DNA from: GWF2-30-66 sp042576225
GTDB taxonomy: Bacteria; Babelota; Babeliae; Babelales; Vermiphilaceae
Length of the DNA: 51,550 nt
Direction: 5' to 3'
Assembly (NCBI GenBank): GCA_042576225.1
Contig: JBHPCA010000004.1
Span: 1-51,550, forward strand
The notes below the pieces were generated by a model that saw only the letters and a list, made by a program, of their open reading frames with translations, did no database searches and was not told the origin of the DNA. Both the position numbers and the translations under genes were made by a program. This document shows, in pieces, positions 8,886 through 17,519 of this stretch; positions within the stretch are counted from its first letter, which is position 1; the number at the start of each line of letters is the position of its first letter.

Positions 8886-8914
8886 ATGACAATTTGTGGC
8901 TTTTGTGCTATGAT
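8886..8914 (+). promoter_or_regulatory. Promoter of secA
   Basis: ATGACA (8886-8891), 17-nt spacer, TATGAT (8909-8914). It lies about 70 bp before the secA start and just after the pgeF stop. Confidence 0.6.
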
Positions 8915-8938
8915 ATTTCTTAAGTGATTTACTTCTCA

Positions 8939-8968
8939 TTAGATTTAGATTTAGATTTAGATATAGAT
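8939..8968 (+). repeat. TTAGAT hexamer repeat in the secA leader
   Basis: Four exact TTAGAT units (8939-8962) plus a variant ATAGAT (8963-8968), between the secA promoter and its ribosome site (CCGGAG, 8972-8977). Probably a microsatellite-like tract; copy number could vary. Confidence 0.8.
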
Positions 8969-8984
8969 TTTCCGGAGTAACAAG

Positions 8985-11516
8985 ATGATTGCAAAGATAT
9001 TAGCAAAAATAATGGGTACAAATAATGCCCGACAGCTAAGGCGGCTGCAGCCCCTGGTTAATAAAATTAACGAACTAGAGAGAGATATTAGTAGTTTATC
9101 AGATGAAAGACTTGCGCTAAAAACGAATGAGTTTAGACAGCGGTTAGATAAGGGTGAAAAACTTGATAGTCTTTTGCCCGAAGCGTTTGCTGTAGTGCGT
9201 GAAACTGCAAAAAGGCAGATAGGGCAAAGGCACTACGATGTACAGCTTATTGGTGGAATTGTGCTTCACCAGGGTAAAATTGCTGAGATGAGAACTGGTG
9301 AGGGTAAAACGTTGGCTGCAACGTTGCCACTTTACTTAAATGCTCTGGAAGGTAAAGGTGCGCATCTTGTTACGGTTAACGATTATCTGGCAAAGCGTGA
9401 CTCTGAATGGATGGGGCCTATTTATAACTTTTTAGGTCTTGAGGTAGGTGCTTTGCAAAACTCTAGCTCTGATTCAGAACGTAAAGGTCTTTATCAAAAG
9501 GATATTTTATATGCTACAAATAATGAGTTAGGTTTCGATTATCTGCGCGATAATATGAAATTTAGGCTAGATGACTATGTGCAAAGGGAGCTGAACTTTG
9601 CAATTGTTGACGAGGTTGACTCTATTTTAATTGATGAGGCTAGAACTCCATTGATTATATCTGGTGCAGGTGAAGAAGATAGTGGGCTTTATATGCGTGC
9701 TGACAAAGCAGCCAAGCGTCTTAGTAAAGGCCAAGATTTTGAGGTTGATGAAAAAGCACGAGCGGTTCATATTAATGAGTCAGGCGTAGATAAGGTAGAA
9801 GATTTCTTTTCAATAGATAATCTATATGATGTAGAAAATTTAAGTATTTTGCATCATGTAAGCCAGGCGTTAAAAGCGCATTCACTTTTTAGATTAGATG
9901 TTGATTATGTGATTAAAGATGGGCAGGTTCTTATTGTTGATGAATTTACTGGTCGTGTGTTGCCCGGAAGACGTTATAGTGATGGGTTGCACCAAGCATT
10001 AGAGGCTAAAGAGGGCGTTCAGATAGAAAAAGAGAGTCATACACTTGCATCTATTACACTGCAAAACTTATTTAGACTTTACAAAAAACTTGCTGGTATG
10101 ACTGGTACAGCTGCAACAGAAGCAGAAGAATTTCATAGAATTTATAAGTTGGATGTTGTTATAATACCAACAAATAGGCCACTTATAAGAAAAGACCAGT
10201 CTGATTATATTTTCTTATCCCAAAATGCAAAATTCAAGGCTATTGTAGAAGATATTAAAGAGCGGCATGAAAAAGGGCAGCCGGTTTTGATTGGTACGGT
10301 TGCGGTTGAAACGTCAGAGCTTTTGAGTAACATTTTTACGGTTAATGGTGTACCTCATGAGGTGCTTAACGCGAAACAACACGCGAGAGAAGCAGATATT
10401 GTTGCCCATGCAGGTGAGCCGGGAAGGGTAACTATTGCGACGAATATGGCTGGTCGTGGTACCGATATTAAATTAACCCAAGATTCACTGAAAGCTGGTG
10501 GTTTGTATATTTTAGGTACTGAGCGTCACGAAAGTAGACGTATTGATAATCAGTTGCGTGGTCGTGCTGGACGTCAAGGTGATCCGGGGGAATCAAGATT
10601 TTATATATCGTTAGACGATGACTTAATACGTATTTTTGCAGGAGAGACACTTAAAAAGCGTATGACATTCTTTGGCATGAAAGAGGATGAGATTATAGAA
10701 TCTAGGTTTGTATCAAAGACAATACAAAGATCTCAGGAAAAAGTAGAAAAACATAACTTTGATATACGTAAACACTTAATTGAATATGATGATGTTATGA
10801 ACCAGCAAAGAAAAGTTGTCTATAACTTTAGACGTACTGTTTTGGCTGGAGAAGGTGATATTTATGAGCTGATACGTGATTTGATCATAAAAGCTATTAC
10901 AACATTGGTCGCTGAATATTGTCCGAAGCGCAAAACAACACCAGAGGAAGTTAAAGGTCTTTTTGTTGCCGTTTCTCGAGTCATAGGGTTTCCCGTAGAC
11001 ATTTTAGAAAAACAGAAATTTGATATTTCAAATAGCGAAACGCTAAAAAAAGATTTAATAGACTTTATTCTTGCAAGTTACGATATGTTTAGAAAACAGC
11101 AAGATCAAGAAGTAATCAAAGAAGCTGAAAAATGGATGATTTTGGAAACTATTGATCAGGCTTGGAAGCAGCATATGGTTAACATAGATCATTTGAAAGA
11201 AGGCATTGGTTTGCGTGGCTGGGGACAAAAGAATCCACTCATTGAATATAAACGTGAGTCCTTTTCTATGTTCCAAGATATGATGAAGCACGTCAGACGT
11301 GATATTATGCATCACCTATTTCATATTAACCTTGAGCATTTTGATTCTCATGGATTTGAAGAACGACGTGAAAAAGAGCTTGAAGAAATTAATATGGTCT
11401 CAAGTGATCCTACAGGCACTGAAGTTGAGCAAAGGGTTGTTGAGGATAAAGTTGGAAGAAATGATCCATGCCCTTGTGGTTCGGGCAAAAAATATAAAAA
11501 ATGTTGCATGAAATAA
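8985..11516 (+). CDS. secA: Preprotein translocase ATPase SecA
   Basis: 843 residues, full length. It drives protein export through SecYEG. Motifs: Walker A MRTGEGKT at about 103-110, VDEVDSILIDEARTPLIISG at about 208-227 with the DEVD box, VDEFTGRVLPGRRYSDGLHQ in the preprotein cross-linking region, and GRAGRQGDPGESRF at about 527-540 in helicase motif VI. The C-terminal zinc-binding SEC-C motif (CPCGSG...KKCC, last 17 residues) contacts SecB or ribosomes. A strong terminator follows. The many signal-peptide proteins in this window would depend on this pathway. Confidence 0.98.
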   Translation: MIAKILAKIMGTNNARQLRRLQPLVNKINELERDISSLSDERLALKTNEFRQRLDKGEKLDSLLPEAFAVVRETAKRQIGQRHYDVQLIGGIVLHQGKIAEMRTGEGKTLAATLPLYLNALEGKGAHLVTVNDYLAKRDSEWMGPIYNFLGLEVGALQNSSSDSERKGLYQKDILYATNNELGFDYLRDNMKFRLDDYVQRELNFAIVDEVDSILIDEARTPLIISGAGEEDSGLYMRADKAAKRLSKGQDFEVDEKARAVHINESGVDKVEDFFSIDNLYDVENLSILHHVSQALKAHSLFRLDVDYVIKDGQVLIVDEFTGRVLPGRRYSDGLHQALEAKEGVQIEKESHTLASITLQNLFRLYKKLAGMTGTAATEAEEFHRIYKLDVVIIPTNRPLIRKDQSDYIFLSQNAKFKAIVEDIKERHEKGQPVLIGTVAVETSELLSNIFTVNGVPHEVLNAKQHAREADIVAHAGEPGRVTIATNMAGRGTDIKLTQDSLKAGGLYILGTERHESRRIDNQLRGRAGRQGDPGESRFYISLDDDLIRIFAGETLKKRMTFFGMKEDEIIESRFVSKTIQRSQEKVEKHNFDIRKHLIEYDDVMNQQRKVVYNFRRTVLAGEGDIYELIRDLIIKAITTLVAEYCPKRKTTPEEVKGLFVAVSRVIGFPVDILEKQKFDISNSETLKKDLIDFILASYDMFRKQQDQEVIKEAEKWMILETIDQAWKQHMVNIDHLKEGIGLRGWGQKNPLIEYKRESFSMFQDMMKHVRRDIMHHLFHINLEHFDSHGFEERREKELEEINMVSSDPTGTEVEQRVVEDKVGRNDPCPCGSGKKYKKCCMK

Positions 11517-11554
11517 TTTTTATTTTGTAAACATTAAGTTTTATTGTAAAAACT

Positions 11555-11596
11555 AAAAAAAAGCTCCCAGTAACTTGATACCGGGAGCTTTTTTAG
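11555..11596 (+). terminator. Terminator of secA
   Basis: 12-bp stem AAAAAAGCTCCC (11557-11568) with GGGAGCTTTTTT (11583-11594), 14-nt loop, T run. It can act in both directions. Confidence 0.85.
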
Positions 11597-11644
11597 TGAA
11601 AAATTTAGCGGAAATTCGATAATTAATTAATATTGATAAAATAT

Positions 11645-11903
11645 GAAAAGCACCTCCCCACCGTCATCCCTGAGCTTGACGAAGGGTATATATTAAAGCT
11701 TTTCTTTTCTAAAAAACGGTTAGAAAAAATTGTCGACTAGTTTTTTATTATATAATAAGTATGCTAAATCTTAATAAAAAATGGGTTTAAAATATTTAAA
11801 TAATTTTATATATTTCTAAAAATCAGCTTCGCTTTTAGAAATAATGAACTTTTAATATATACCCTTCGTCAAGCTCAGGGATGACGGTGGGGAGGTGCTT
11901 TTC
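11645..11903. mobile_element. MITE/REPIN-like element with 53-bp perfect terminal inverted repeats
   Basis: Positions 11645-11697 and 11851-11903 are exact reverse complements over 53 bp. The 153-bp centre is AT-rich and non-coding, and carries its own hairpin (TTTCTAAAA ... TTTTAGAAA, about 11815-11840). The arm includes CCGTCATCCCTGAGCTTGAC, which resembles, from memory, intergenic repeats seen in unrelated bacterial genomes. There is no transposase in the window, so any mobility would be in trans. I could not identify a target-site duplication. It sits in the secA-galE convergent gap. Confidence 0.8.
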
Positions 11904-11962
11904 GAGTTTTTTGCTTAATGTTTTTTAAAGTTTTGAATTATCGAATTCGCATTATTTTGCGC

Positions 11963-12321
11963 AAAAAAAATCGAAGGAGATATTAGAGCCGTAAAAGCCA
12001 AAATAACTCCTTCGTATTGAAAGCTATCCCACTAAAAGATTTGACTCTTTTAATTTCAAAGCTTTACCGCAACTAAGCAGAAAACCTTTGGGACAGATTT
12101 CAATTTTTTTCTCGTCTAGCTTTAGCTAAGACGGGTAAACTAATTTTTAATCGACAGAGATATTTGGCCCGTAATTAGACCAATTATCTCCGTCGGATTA
12201 AAACCTAACCTCCCAAAAGATTTGACCCTTTTGATCTCAAGACCTCCAACAAAATGCTAAAAGTCTTTAGGATAGGCTTTAAACTTTATTTTAAACGTTC
12301 TTCATCCTCAATTTCATGATA
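11963..12321 (-). ncRNA. Two tandem copies of a structured RNA element (unidentified)
   Basis: Copy 1 (11971-12103) and copy 2 (12151-12282) are diverged repeats 179-180 bp apart. Both fold into the same shape. P1: 11972-11979 with 12007-12014; 12152-12162 with 12185-12195. P2: 12017-12031 with 12089-12103; 12198-12210 with 12270-12282. P2 encloses P3 (12034-12039/12046-12051; 12214-12219/12228-12233) and P4 (12058-12061/12086-12089; 12239-12243/12263-12267). Stems differ in sequence but stay paired, for example CGAAGGAG/CTCCTTCG against CGACAGAG/CTCCGTCG with one A-C mismatch. The P3 loop (ATTTGAC) is conserved. Strand is inferred: on minus a promoter-like pair (12316-12345) precedes it, and P1 of copy 1 is followed by eight U. 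On plus, P2 of copy 1 is followed by seven U, so plus cannot be excluded. No match to RNase P, SRP, tmRNA or 6S recognised. Confidence 0.6.
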
Positions 12322-12345
12322 CCAAAGCTTAAATGCAAATTGCAA
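12316..12345 (-). promoter_or_regulatory. Possible promoter for the tandem RNA element
   Basis: Minus strand: TTGCAA (12340-12345), 18-nt spacer, TATCAT (12316-12321). Transcription would start near 12309 and run through both copies to the U8 tract at 11963-11970. The galE transcript could also read into this region. Confidence 0.45.
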
Positions 12346-12424
12346 GATTTTTATCAAGAAAGCTTTAGTTTTTTTCAATATGTATGCTAAAAGGGCCTGT
12401 TCGAGTTCAAGTTTTGTCAGGTTT

Positions 12425-13444
12425 TTATTGGTTTTGTCGCTTGTTTACTCTTTTTCTGGGGATTCTTATAAAGTTTCTTGAGCTTTCAAACTCATATGCT
12501 GTTTTGATTATAAGCTCAAGATCTGAATATTGGGGTCTCCAGCTAAGATTATTACGTGCTTTTTGGGGGTCTGCGACCAATATAGGCGGATCACCGGCTC
12601 TTCGTTTTTTGTGTGTAATATTGATTTTAAGCCTGCAAACCTGTTTAATGGCGTCTACTATTTGATTTACAGAAAAACCGTGCCCTGTACCTAAATTAAA
12701 GCTATCTGATGTGTTTCCGTTATGCAAGTACTCCAATGCGAGCCAATGGGCGTCTGCAAGGTCCCAAACATGGATATAATCTCTTATGCAAGAACCGTCT
12801 GTTGTTTTGTAATTGCTCCCAAACACGTAAAATGGCTCATTATGCATGGCTGCACGTAAAATTATTGGGATTAGATGGGTTTCTGGGTCATGTTGTTCGC
12901 CAAGTCCATATTCTGGCATAGCGCCGGCTGCATTAAAATATCTCAGGCTTACATAGTGAAGGTCATATGCCTGGCTAAAATCTTCCAGTGCCATTTCAAT
13001 AATAAGTTTGTTTTTTCCATATGGGCTAATTGGAGCTTTTGGATGATCTTCAGTTAGTGGGAGATATTGTGGGTTACCATACACAGCACAGCTTGAGGAG
13101 AATATAAAATTTTTAATATTATGTTCAAGCATTATTTGTAATAATTTGATTGTTTTTGATACGTTATTTTCATAAAATCTTAATGGGTTTTTTACAGATT
13201 CTCCAACTTCTATAAACGCAGCAAAGTGCATAACTGCCTGTATGTTATGATTTTCAAATATGTTTCTTAATATTTTTTCATCAGAAAAATCGCCTTTAAT
13301 AAATTTTGCCCAATTATGGGTAAAGCTTTGCTTGTGTTCAAGAGAATCTACGATTATTACTTCATAACCCTTTTGTGAAAGTAAATATGCAGTGTGCGAA
13401 CCGATGTACCCTGCTCCGCCAGTGACTAAAATTGATTGCTTCAC
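12425..13444 (-). CDS. galE: UDP-glucose 4-epimerase
   Basis: 339 residues. It interconverts UDP-glucose and UDP-galactose for cell-envelope sugars. Extended SDR fold: NAD-binding VTGGAGYIGSHTAYLL at about 7-22, active-site Tyr/Lys in YGKNK, preceded by the SSSCAVYG serine region, and the SLRYFNAAGA substrate-loop motif. It starts at GTG (13442-13444) behind GAGGGGA. The C-terminus ends in a short Arg/Lys-rich tail (RIPRKRVNKRQNQ) beyond the usual end. It has its own promoter, with no other sugar gene nearby. The region immediately downstream holds the tandem structured element. Confidence 0.96.
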   Translation of the reverse strand: MKQSILVTGGAGYIGSHTAYLLSQKGYEVIIVDSLEHKQSFTHNWAKFIKGDFSDEKILRNIFENHNIQAVMHFAAFIEVGESVKNPLRFYENNVSKTIKLLQIMLEHNIKNFIFSSSCAVYGNPQYLPLTEDHPKAPISPYGKNKLIIEMALEDFSQAYDLHYVSLRYFNAAGAMPEYGLGEQHDPETHLIPIILRAAMHNEPFYVFGSNYKTTDGSCIRDYIHVWDLADAHWLALEYLHNGNTSDSFNLGTGHGFSVNQIVDAIKQVCRLKINITHKKRRAGDPPILVADPQKARNNLSWRPQYSDLELIIKTAYEFESSRNFIRIPRKRVNKRQNQ

Positions 13445-13457
13445 GATATTTCCCCTC

Positions 13458-13485
13458 TTAATACTTTGTTTGTTTTTGTTGTCAA
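13458..13485 (-). promoter_or_regulatory. Promoter of galE
   Basis: Minus strand: consensus TTGACA (13480-13485), 16-nt spacer, TATTAA (13458-13463), 14 bp before the GTG start. Confidence 0.6.
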
Positions 13486-13533
13486 GCTTTTGAGGGTTAT
13501 ATCATAATTTTTTAAAAGGGCCTATTTTTTTGT

Positions 13534-13564
13534 AAAAAAATTGCCGGTATATAAATACCGGCAA
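13534..13564 (-). terminator. Terminator of the gene at 13589-14005
   Basis: Perfect 10-bp stem TTGCCGGTAT/ATACCGGCAA (13541-13550, 13555-13564) with a 4-nt loop, followed on the minus strand by seven T. Confidence 0.9.
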
Positions 13565-13588
13565 TAGTATTTTTGTATTTTATTTTTG

Positions 13589-14005
13589 TCAGAGCTTTTT
13601 AGAGGTTTTCTTTTTAGGATCGGCTTTTTTCTCAGCAACATCTTCTACTGAAAGGTCCGGCTGCATATATTTTTGCGCTTCAGGTGTTTTTTCAGGATCT
13701 TTTTTTAATACATCGTTTGGGATATTTCTGAGTGCCTTTGTTAGCGCCTCGTAGTTTTTACCTTTATAGTTTTTAGGTATATATGGAGTTAGTTTTCTGA
13801 GCTCTTTTATTTTTTTTAGATCTGGTAGTATTCCCCATGCAGCATTTTGCGCAATGTCTTCTATTAATGCTACAGCTTTTTTTTGAAGTTTTTCAAATTT
13901 TTTTGCCCCTGTAGCTACAAATTTTGTTTTGATATGATGATAAAGTCCAGCGCTAAGCATAAGTAACAAAATTACGGACATGGATTTGAGGTATTTAATT
14001 TTCAT
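13589..14005 (-). CDS. Small exported Lys-rich hypothetical protein
   Basis: 138 residues. An N-terminal hydrophobic segment (about 8-22) serves as signal or anchor. The mature part is mostly helical, with a central PY-IP-N-Y motif and a C-terminal Lys/Pro-rich tail (KKADPKKKTSKKL). No family recognised. The ATG follows an AAGGGAGAA ribosome site. Upstream, the minus strand has a TTTACT-18-TAGCTT arrangement with TTTGC before the -10 box and AAAATTAAGGAA after it, similar to two other secreted-protein genes here. A terminator follows directly. Confidence 0.75.
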   Translation of the reverse strand: MKIKYLKSMSVILLLMLSAGLYHHIKTKFVATGAKKFEKLQKKAVALIEDIAQNAAWGILPDLKKIKELRKLTPYIPKNYKGKNYEALTKALRNIPNDVLKKDPEKTPEAQKYMQPDLSVEDVAEKKADPKKKTSKKL

Positions 14006-14126
14006 AAGTTCTCCCTTTTTGGTTATTATTGGTTATTATTGGCTAACAAACAATATTACTTCCTTAATTTTAAGCTAGCAAAGGTGATTATGAAAAGTAA
14101 AGATTGGACAAAAGATTTTACCTTTC

Positions 14127-14169
14127 TTTAAAAAAAGGTAGGGCATATTTTTTAGAAAGCCCTACCTTT
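14127..14169 (-). terminator. Terminator of the Cys-rich OMP gene
   Basis: 11-bp stem AAAGGTAGGGC (14134-14144) with GCCCTACCTTT (14159-14169), then a T run on the minus strand. Confidence 0.85.
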
Positions 14170-14233
14170 GATATTTTTGGGAATTTGATTTAGAGTGATA
14201 TTCTCAGTGTGGATATTCCCAGAGTAAATATTT

Positions 14234-15943
14234 TTAGAATGATACTCCACCTTTGATCCATGCAGTCCAACGATTAAGGACTACGTTTTCGCAGCCAAAC
14301 TCATAAGATCCGCCTACGTCAAAGAAAAGTGGGTAGTCTCTATCATCCCAGTGGCCGCCAGCTGATAAGTATAATGTGTTTGATACGAAGCCAGGATGTG
14401 TTGCAGATTCTAGATCTATGTCGCATGCCTTGATAATAGAGTTTTCATATTTTTCTATAGGTTCCGTTATGTTTACACCTTGATCATAACATTCAGGATC
14501 ACATACTGTTGTTAGAGGTATGTTGACTTCAATAATGCTTTTATCTTGGCTTATTGTTCTTAGTGGATTTGTGTTTCCTCCGCCTTCGGTTGCCTTAAGA
14601 GCCGGACCTTCTTTCCAGCAGCATAATTCAACACATTCAGATTGTCGCCAGTACATATTGTAGCCAATTTCACCCCTGAACCTACATCCTGAGTATATCA
14701 TTGCAACGTTGGAAGCAAGTGAAAGTCCTGGTCTTACGCATAAGCATTTTGTAAATGTATTGATTCCTGGAGATGATAAAAATTGCGCAGCGGTTAAATT
14801 TGTTTCTGTTAGATCTGCTGCAGTTTGTGCTTGCGCCTCATTTTTATATACCTCCATGTATCTACTCCAGGGTTTGCATTTAAGATCGAATGATCTGATT
14901 TCATCTTTTTTAAATAGGTATGCGCCCTGAGAGTCATGAGCAACTTCTATAATTCTACTGTTTTCTTCATTTTCCCATAAGGTTCCTTTAAGATGGAAAC
15001 CTTTTATTATTCCCCAGTGATTGTCATGTCCAACCATAGGTTCAAATACATATTTTCCACATCGTTCGTTTCCGGTTGGTATTAAAAGTCCGAAGTACCC
15101 ATCTAAGATGCAAGTATCACATTTGAATGTTTCATACCCTATCATGAGTGATATGTCTGCAAGTCTTGTTTTTGTGCATTTACAGCACCCATTTATTTTA
15201 CCATAGCACCATGCGCTTTGATTAAACGCGCATTTCATATTGGAGTAGAATTTTTGATCAAGTCCTTCTATTGTGCCTGGTTCTCTACCCCCTGTGTATG
15301 TAAGGCATTCAGATAGACCCATTGTTGTTTCAACGCGTGTTAAAGGTGTTGATATTTCAAACCACCAATGTTTTTTATCAGGATCAAAATCATCTTTTAA
15401 TTTGCTAAGGTTTTGTCTGTATGTAATTCCTAGGCCCATTGTACTTATTCTTGGGCAGAATTGTATTTTGCTTTCAAAAAGTGCATTTTCATCTGCTAGG
15501 CGAATGTTGAAATGTTGCTCATCTATATCTCTTGGTTCTTCCCCTCTTGTCAAAAGGCATGTTTTGCAATCTGGTGTAAAGTAGCTTGCAAGTTTACCAG
15601 CTTTTGTGGATCTACCTCCAAATAGTGTTAACTGGAGTCCGCCGCCTTTTGCGCAATCCCCACCTCTTGCATTCATTCTATCTCTAAATGCGGTGAGATA
15701 TTCTGGTGAACCTACTTGATACTGTGGACGAACCACAAATGTTGAGTGTGCTTGCACTCTGCATTCACAGTGGCAGCAGCTCTTTGATGAGCAGCCACAG
15801 CAGTTGTTGCCGCATGAATTGTTGCAACTAGATGAGCAGCTTGTTGAGCAACAAGAATTATTGCAACAGCAGTTATCAGCATGCAAAATTACAAATGCCG
15901 ATAACAGTAAAATTGAGAAAAGTAGTTTGGTAATTTTTCTCAT
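14234..15943 (-). CDS. Cys-rich outer-membrane-like protein
   Basis: 569 residues from the ATG at 15943, which follows AGGAGA at ideal spacing; an upstream in-frame ATG at 15982 lacks such a site. Signal peptide about 1-21. Directly after it, about 38 residues hold 15 Cys, in pairs and triplets among Ser and Asn. The rest looks like a beta-barrel: alternating hydrophobic/polar strands, many Gly and aromatic residues, and a C-terminal strand ending in Phe (WTAWIKGGVSF), the usual BAM recognition end. More Cys are spread through the barrel. It may be a disulfide-stabilised surface protein, similar in concept to chlamydial envelope proteins; that is analogy, not homology. It is monocistronic with its own terminator. 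Confidence 0.75.
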   Translation of the reverse strand: MRKITKLLFSILLLSAFVILHADNCCCNNSCCSTSCSSSCNNSCGNNCCGCSSKSCCHCECRVQAHSTFVVRPQYQVGSPEYLTAFRDRMNARGGDCAKGGGLQLTLFGGRSTKAGKLASYFTPDCKTCLLTRGEEPRDIDEQHFNIRLADENALFESKIQFCPRISTMGLGITYRQNLSKLKDDFDPDKKHWWFEISTPLTRVETTMGLSECLTYTGGREPGTIEGLDQKFYSNMKCAFNQSAWCYGKINGCCKCTKTRLADISLMIGYETFKCDTCILDGYFGLLIPTGNERCGKYVFEPMVGHDNHWGIIKGFHLKGTLWENEENSRIIEVAHDSQGAYLFKKDEIRSFDLKCKPWSRYMEVYKNEAQAQTAADLTETNLTAAQFLSSPGINTFTKCLCVRPGLSLASNVAMIYSGCRFRGEIGYNMYWRQSECVELCCWKEGPALKATEGGGNTNPLRTISQDKSIIEVNIPLTTVCDPECYDQGVNITEPIEKYENSIIKACDIDLESATHPGFVSNTLYLSAGGHWDDRDYPLFFDVGGSYEFGCENVVLNRWTAWIKGGVSF

Positions 15944-16132
15944 GAGTTCTCCTTTTTTTGGTTGGTTAGACACATAAACCACAATACACTTTATTTAGTA
16001 ACATTTTGAATTAAACCAAGTCAATTGTTTTGTGGCAGGAGATAAGAAATATTTTTAAAATAAAGCATTTTTTAAATCAAAAAATTTTTAAATAGAAATA
16101 TTAATCTTAGATTGGTATTAAAAAAAAGAATA

Positions 16133-16164
16133 AAAAAAGGCCCCGAGAGCACGGGACCTTTTTA
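16133..16164 (-). terminator. Terminator of the coiled-coil protein gene
   Basis: Stem AAAAAGGCCCCG (16135-16146) with CGGGACCTTTTT (16152-16163), one mismatch, followed on the minus strand by a T run. Confidence 0.8.
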
Positions 16165-16186
16165 AAGTTTTATTTTTTGGATTTGT

Positions 16187-17329
16187 TCAGGACTTTCTTT
16201 CTAGTATTTTTTCTAGTTCTTTTTTTATTGAATCTTTATGCTTATAGGGTTTAGAGTATGTTCTCCCATATTTTTCTTTGTATTTTTTTATTTGTTCACG
16301 CATTTTCTTATATTCTAAGAGTTTTTTTGATAATTTTTGTAAATTTGGTATTTCTGGCAAACTAAAATATGCTGCCAAAGCTTCGCGCCATGCTTTTTTA
16401 AATTCATTCTTACTAACTTCTTTTTTATACAGAAGTTCTTTGAATTTATCAAGTGCTTTCAGGCCTTCAATTATTTCTTCACGTATTTTGTCCTCTGGTA
16501 TTCTCCAATTGCGAGTTTTTCTAAATATGCTTAACACAAAAAAGCTTGATGGTTCCTCTTTAGTTTTTTCCAATATTTTTAATTTATTTAAAGCTTTTTT
16601 CCATTCGTCTTTAGTTACATTTTTTTCTTTCGACAATAATTTATCATGAACTATTTTTATAGGATCAACTATTTTTATAGGATCTTTGAATACTATTTTA
16701 TACTTATGTTTTTCGAGTTCTTCCGGTTTTATTATTTCCAATATTTCTTCTTCAAGTTTCAATTTTTCTTCTTCAAGCTTTTTTTCTTTTTTTGCTATTT
16801 CTAAAGCATTTCCTATGAGAATAAGTAAATTATTATTAATTTCTTTGAGCTTTGCGATATAGTCTTTATGAAAAGATTGCAACTTTTTTTGCTTAATCTT
16901 TTTTTCTATTTTTTCAAATTTTGCTTTATGTGATTTAATTAATTTTTTGGCATTAATTTTTTTGAGCTTCATCTGTTTTTTAAGTAAAGAGGTTGTCTTG
17001 ATAAAATCTACGAATATGTTTTGCAAATATTTTTTTTCGACTTGTGTGACAATTTTTTCGGCTATCATAAGTTGGATCGCTTTTTCTATATACCCTGTCA
17101 ACCCCGCTAATTTATCAAGCTTTTTACTTATTACATCACTTGTTTTAATTTCTTTCTTTTGTATTTTTTTGATTGTATTTGAGATATGTTTATCAACTAA
17201 TTGTAAGGCTATACCTGGCTTATCTTTCATTGTAATAACTACAGTTGTTTTACACTCGATAGATTTTGCAAAAGAAAGTATTGAGATTAATACGGTAAGT
17301 AGCAAGCTTTTTTTCATGGTTTTCTTCAT
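16187..17329 (-). CDS. Secreted Lys/Glu-rich coiled-coil hypothetical protein
   Basis: 380 residues, signal peptide about 1-24 (MKKTMKKSLLLTVLISILSFAKS). The mature protein is almost entirely helical. Charged coiled-coil stretches run from about 110 to 200 (Lys/Glu/Leu heptads). An eight-residue unit is repeated once (DPIKIV twice, from an 18-bp tandem duplication near 16650-16685). There are two similar segments, 'KDEWKKALNKLK' and 'KNEFKKAWREAL', so an internal duplication is likely. No enzyme motif. The ATG at 17329 is set by GAGGAG eight bases upstream. Possibly a secreted host-interaction protein; unproven. Confidence 0.8.
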   Translation of the reverse strand: MKKTMKKSLLLTVLISILSFAKSIECKTTVVITMKDKPGIALQLVDKHISNTIKKIQKKEIKTSDVISKKLDKLAGLTGYIEKAIQLMIAEKIVTQVEKKYLQNIFVDFIKTTSLLKKQMKLKKINAKKLIKSHKAKFEKIEKKIKQKKLQSFHKDYIAKLKEINNNLLILIGNALEIAKKEKKLEEEKLKLEEEILEIIKPEELEKHKYKIVFKDPIKIVDPIKIVHDKLLSKEKNVTKDEWKKALNKLKILEKTKEEPSSFFVLSIFRKTRNWRIPEDKIREEIIEGLKALDKFKELLYKKEVSKNEFKKAWREALAAYFSLPEIPNLQKLSKKLLEYKKMREQIKKYKEKYGRTYSKPYKHKDSIKKELEKILERKS

Positions 17330-17384
17330 AATAAGGTCTCCTCTTTTAGGTTAAGAAAATATATATATTTTTCTTTCTAATTTA

Positions 17385-17414
17385 ATAATAGCAAATTTTT
17401 TCCTGTCTATGCAA
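17385..17414 (-). promoter_or_regulatory. Promoter of the secreted coiled-coil gene
   Basis: Minus strand: TTGCAT (17409-17414), 18-nt spacer ending TTTGC, TATTAT (17385-17390), followed by TAAATTAGAAAG. It closely resembles the promoter at 27449-27478. Confidence 0.65.
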
Positions 17415-17519
17415 GATTTGGGCGATAATTAAGATAATTTGTTGGAATATGGGGGTTTTATGGTAGTATTGGATTTAAGATAGAAGTGAAAATTTCTTAA
17501 AATTAGGGAAATTTTGGTT

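Noticed and set aside
11963..12321. RNase P RNA, SRP RNA, tmRNA or 6S RNA as the identity of the tandem element
   Set aside because: None of the conserved blocks (such as the SRP GGAAGCAGC loop or RNase P ACAGAA core) is present, and these RNAs are not normally in tandem with this fold.
12384..13057. Plus-strand open frames opposite galE
   Set aside because: They lie antisense to a well-supported galE and show no protein-family pattern.
15780..15880. Minisatellite or CRISPR-like repeats near the Cys-rich region
   Set aside because: Recurring GCA/CAA triplets come from Cys/Asn/Ser codons of the Cys cluster; there are no regular spacers or conserved repeat units.
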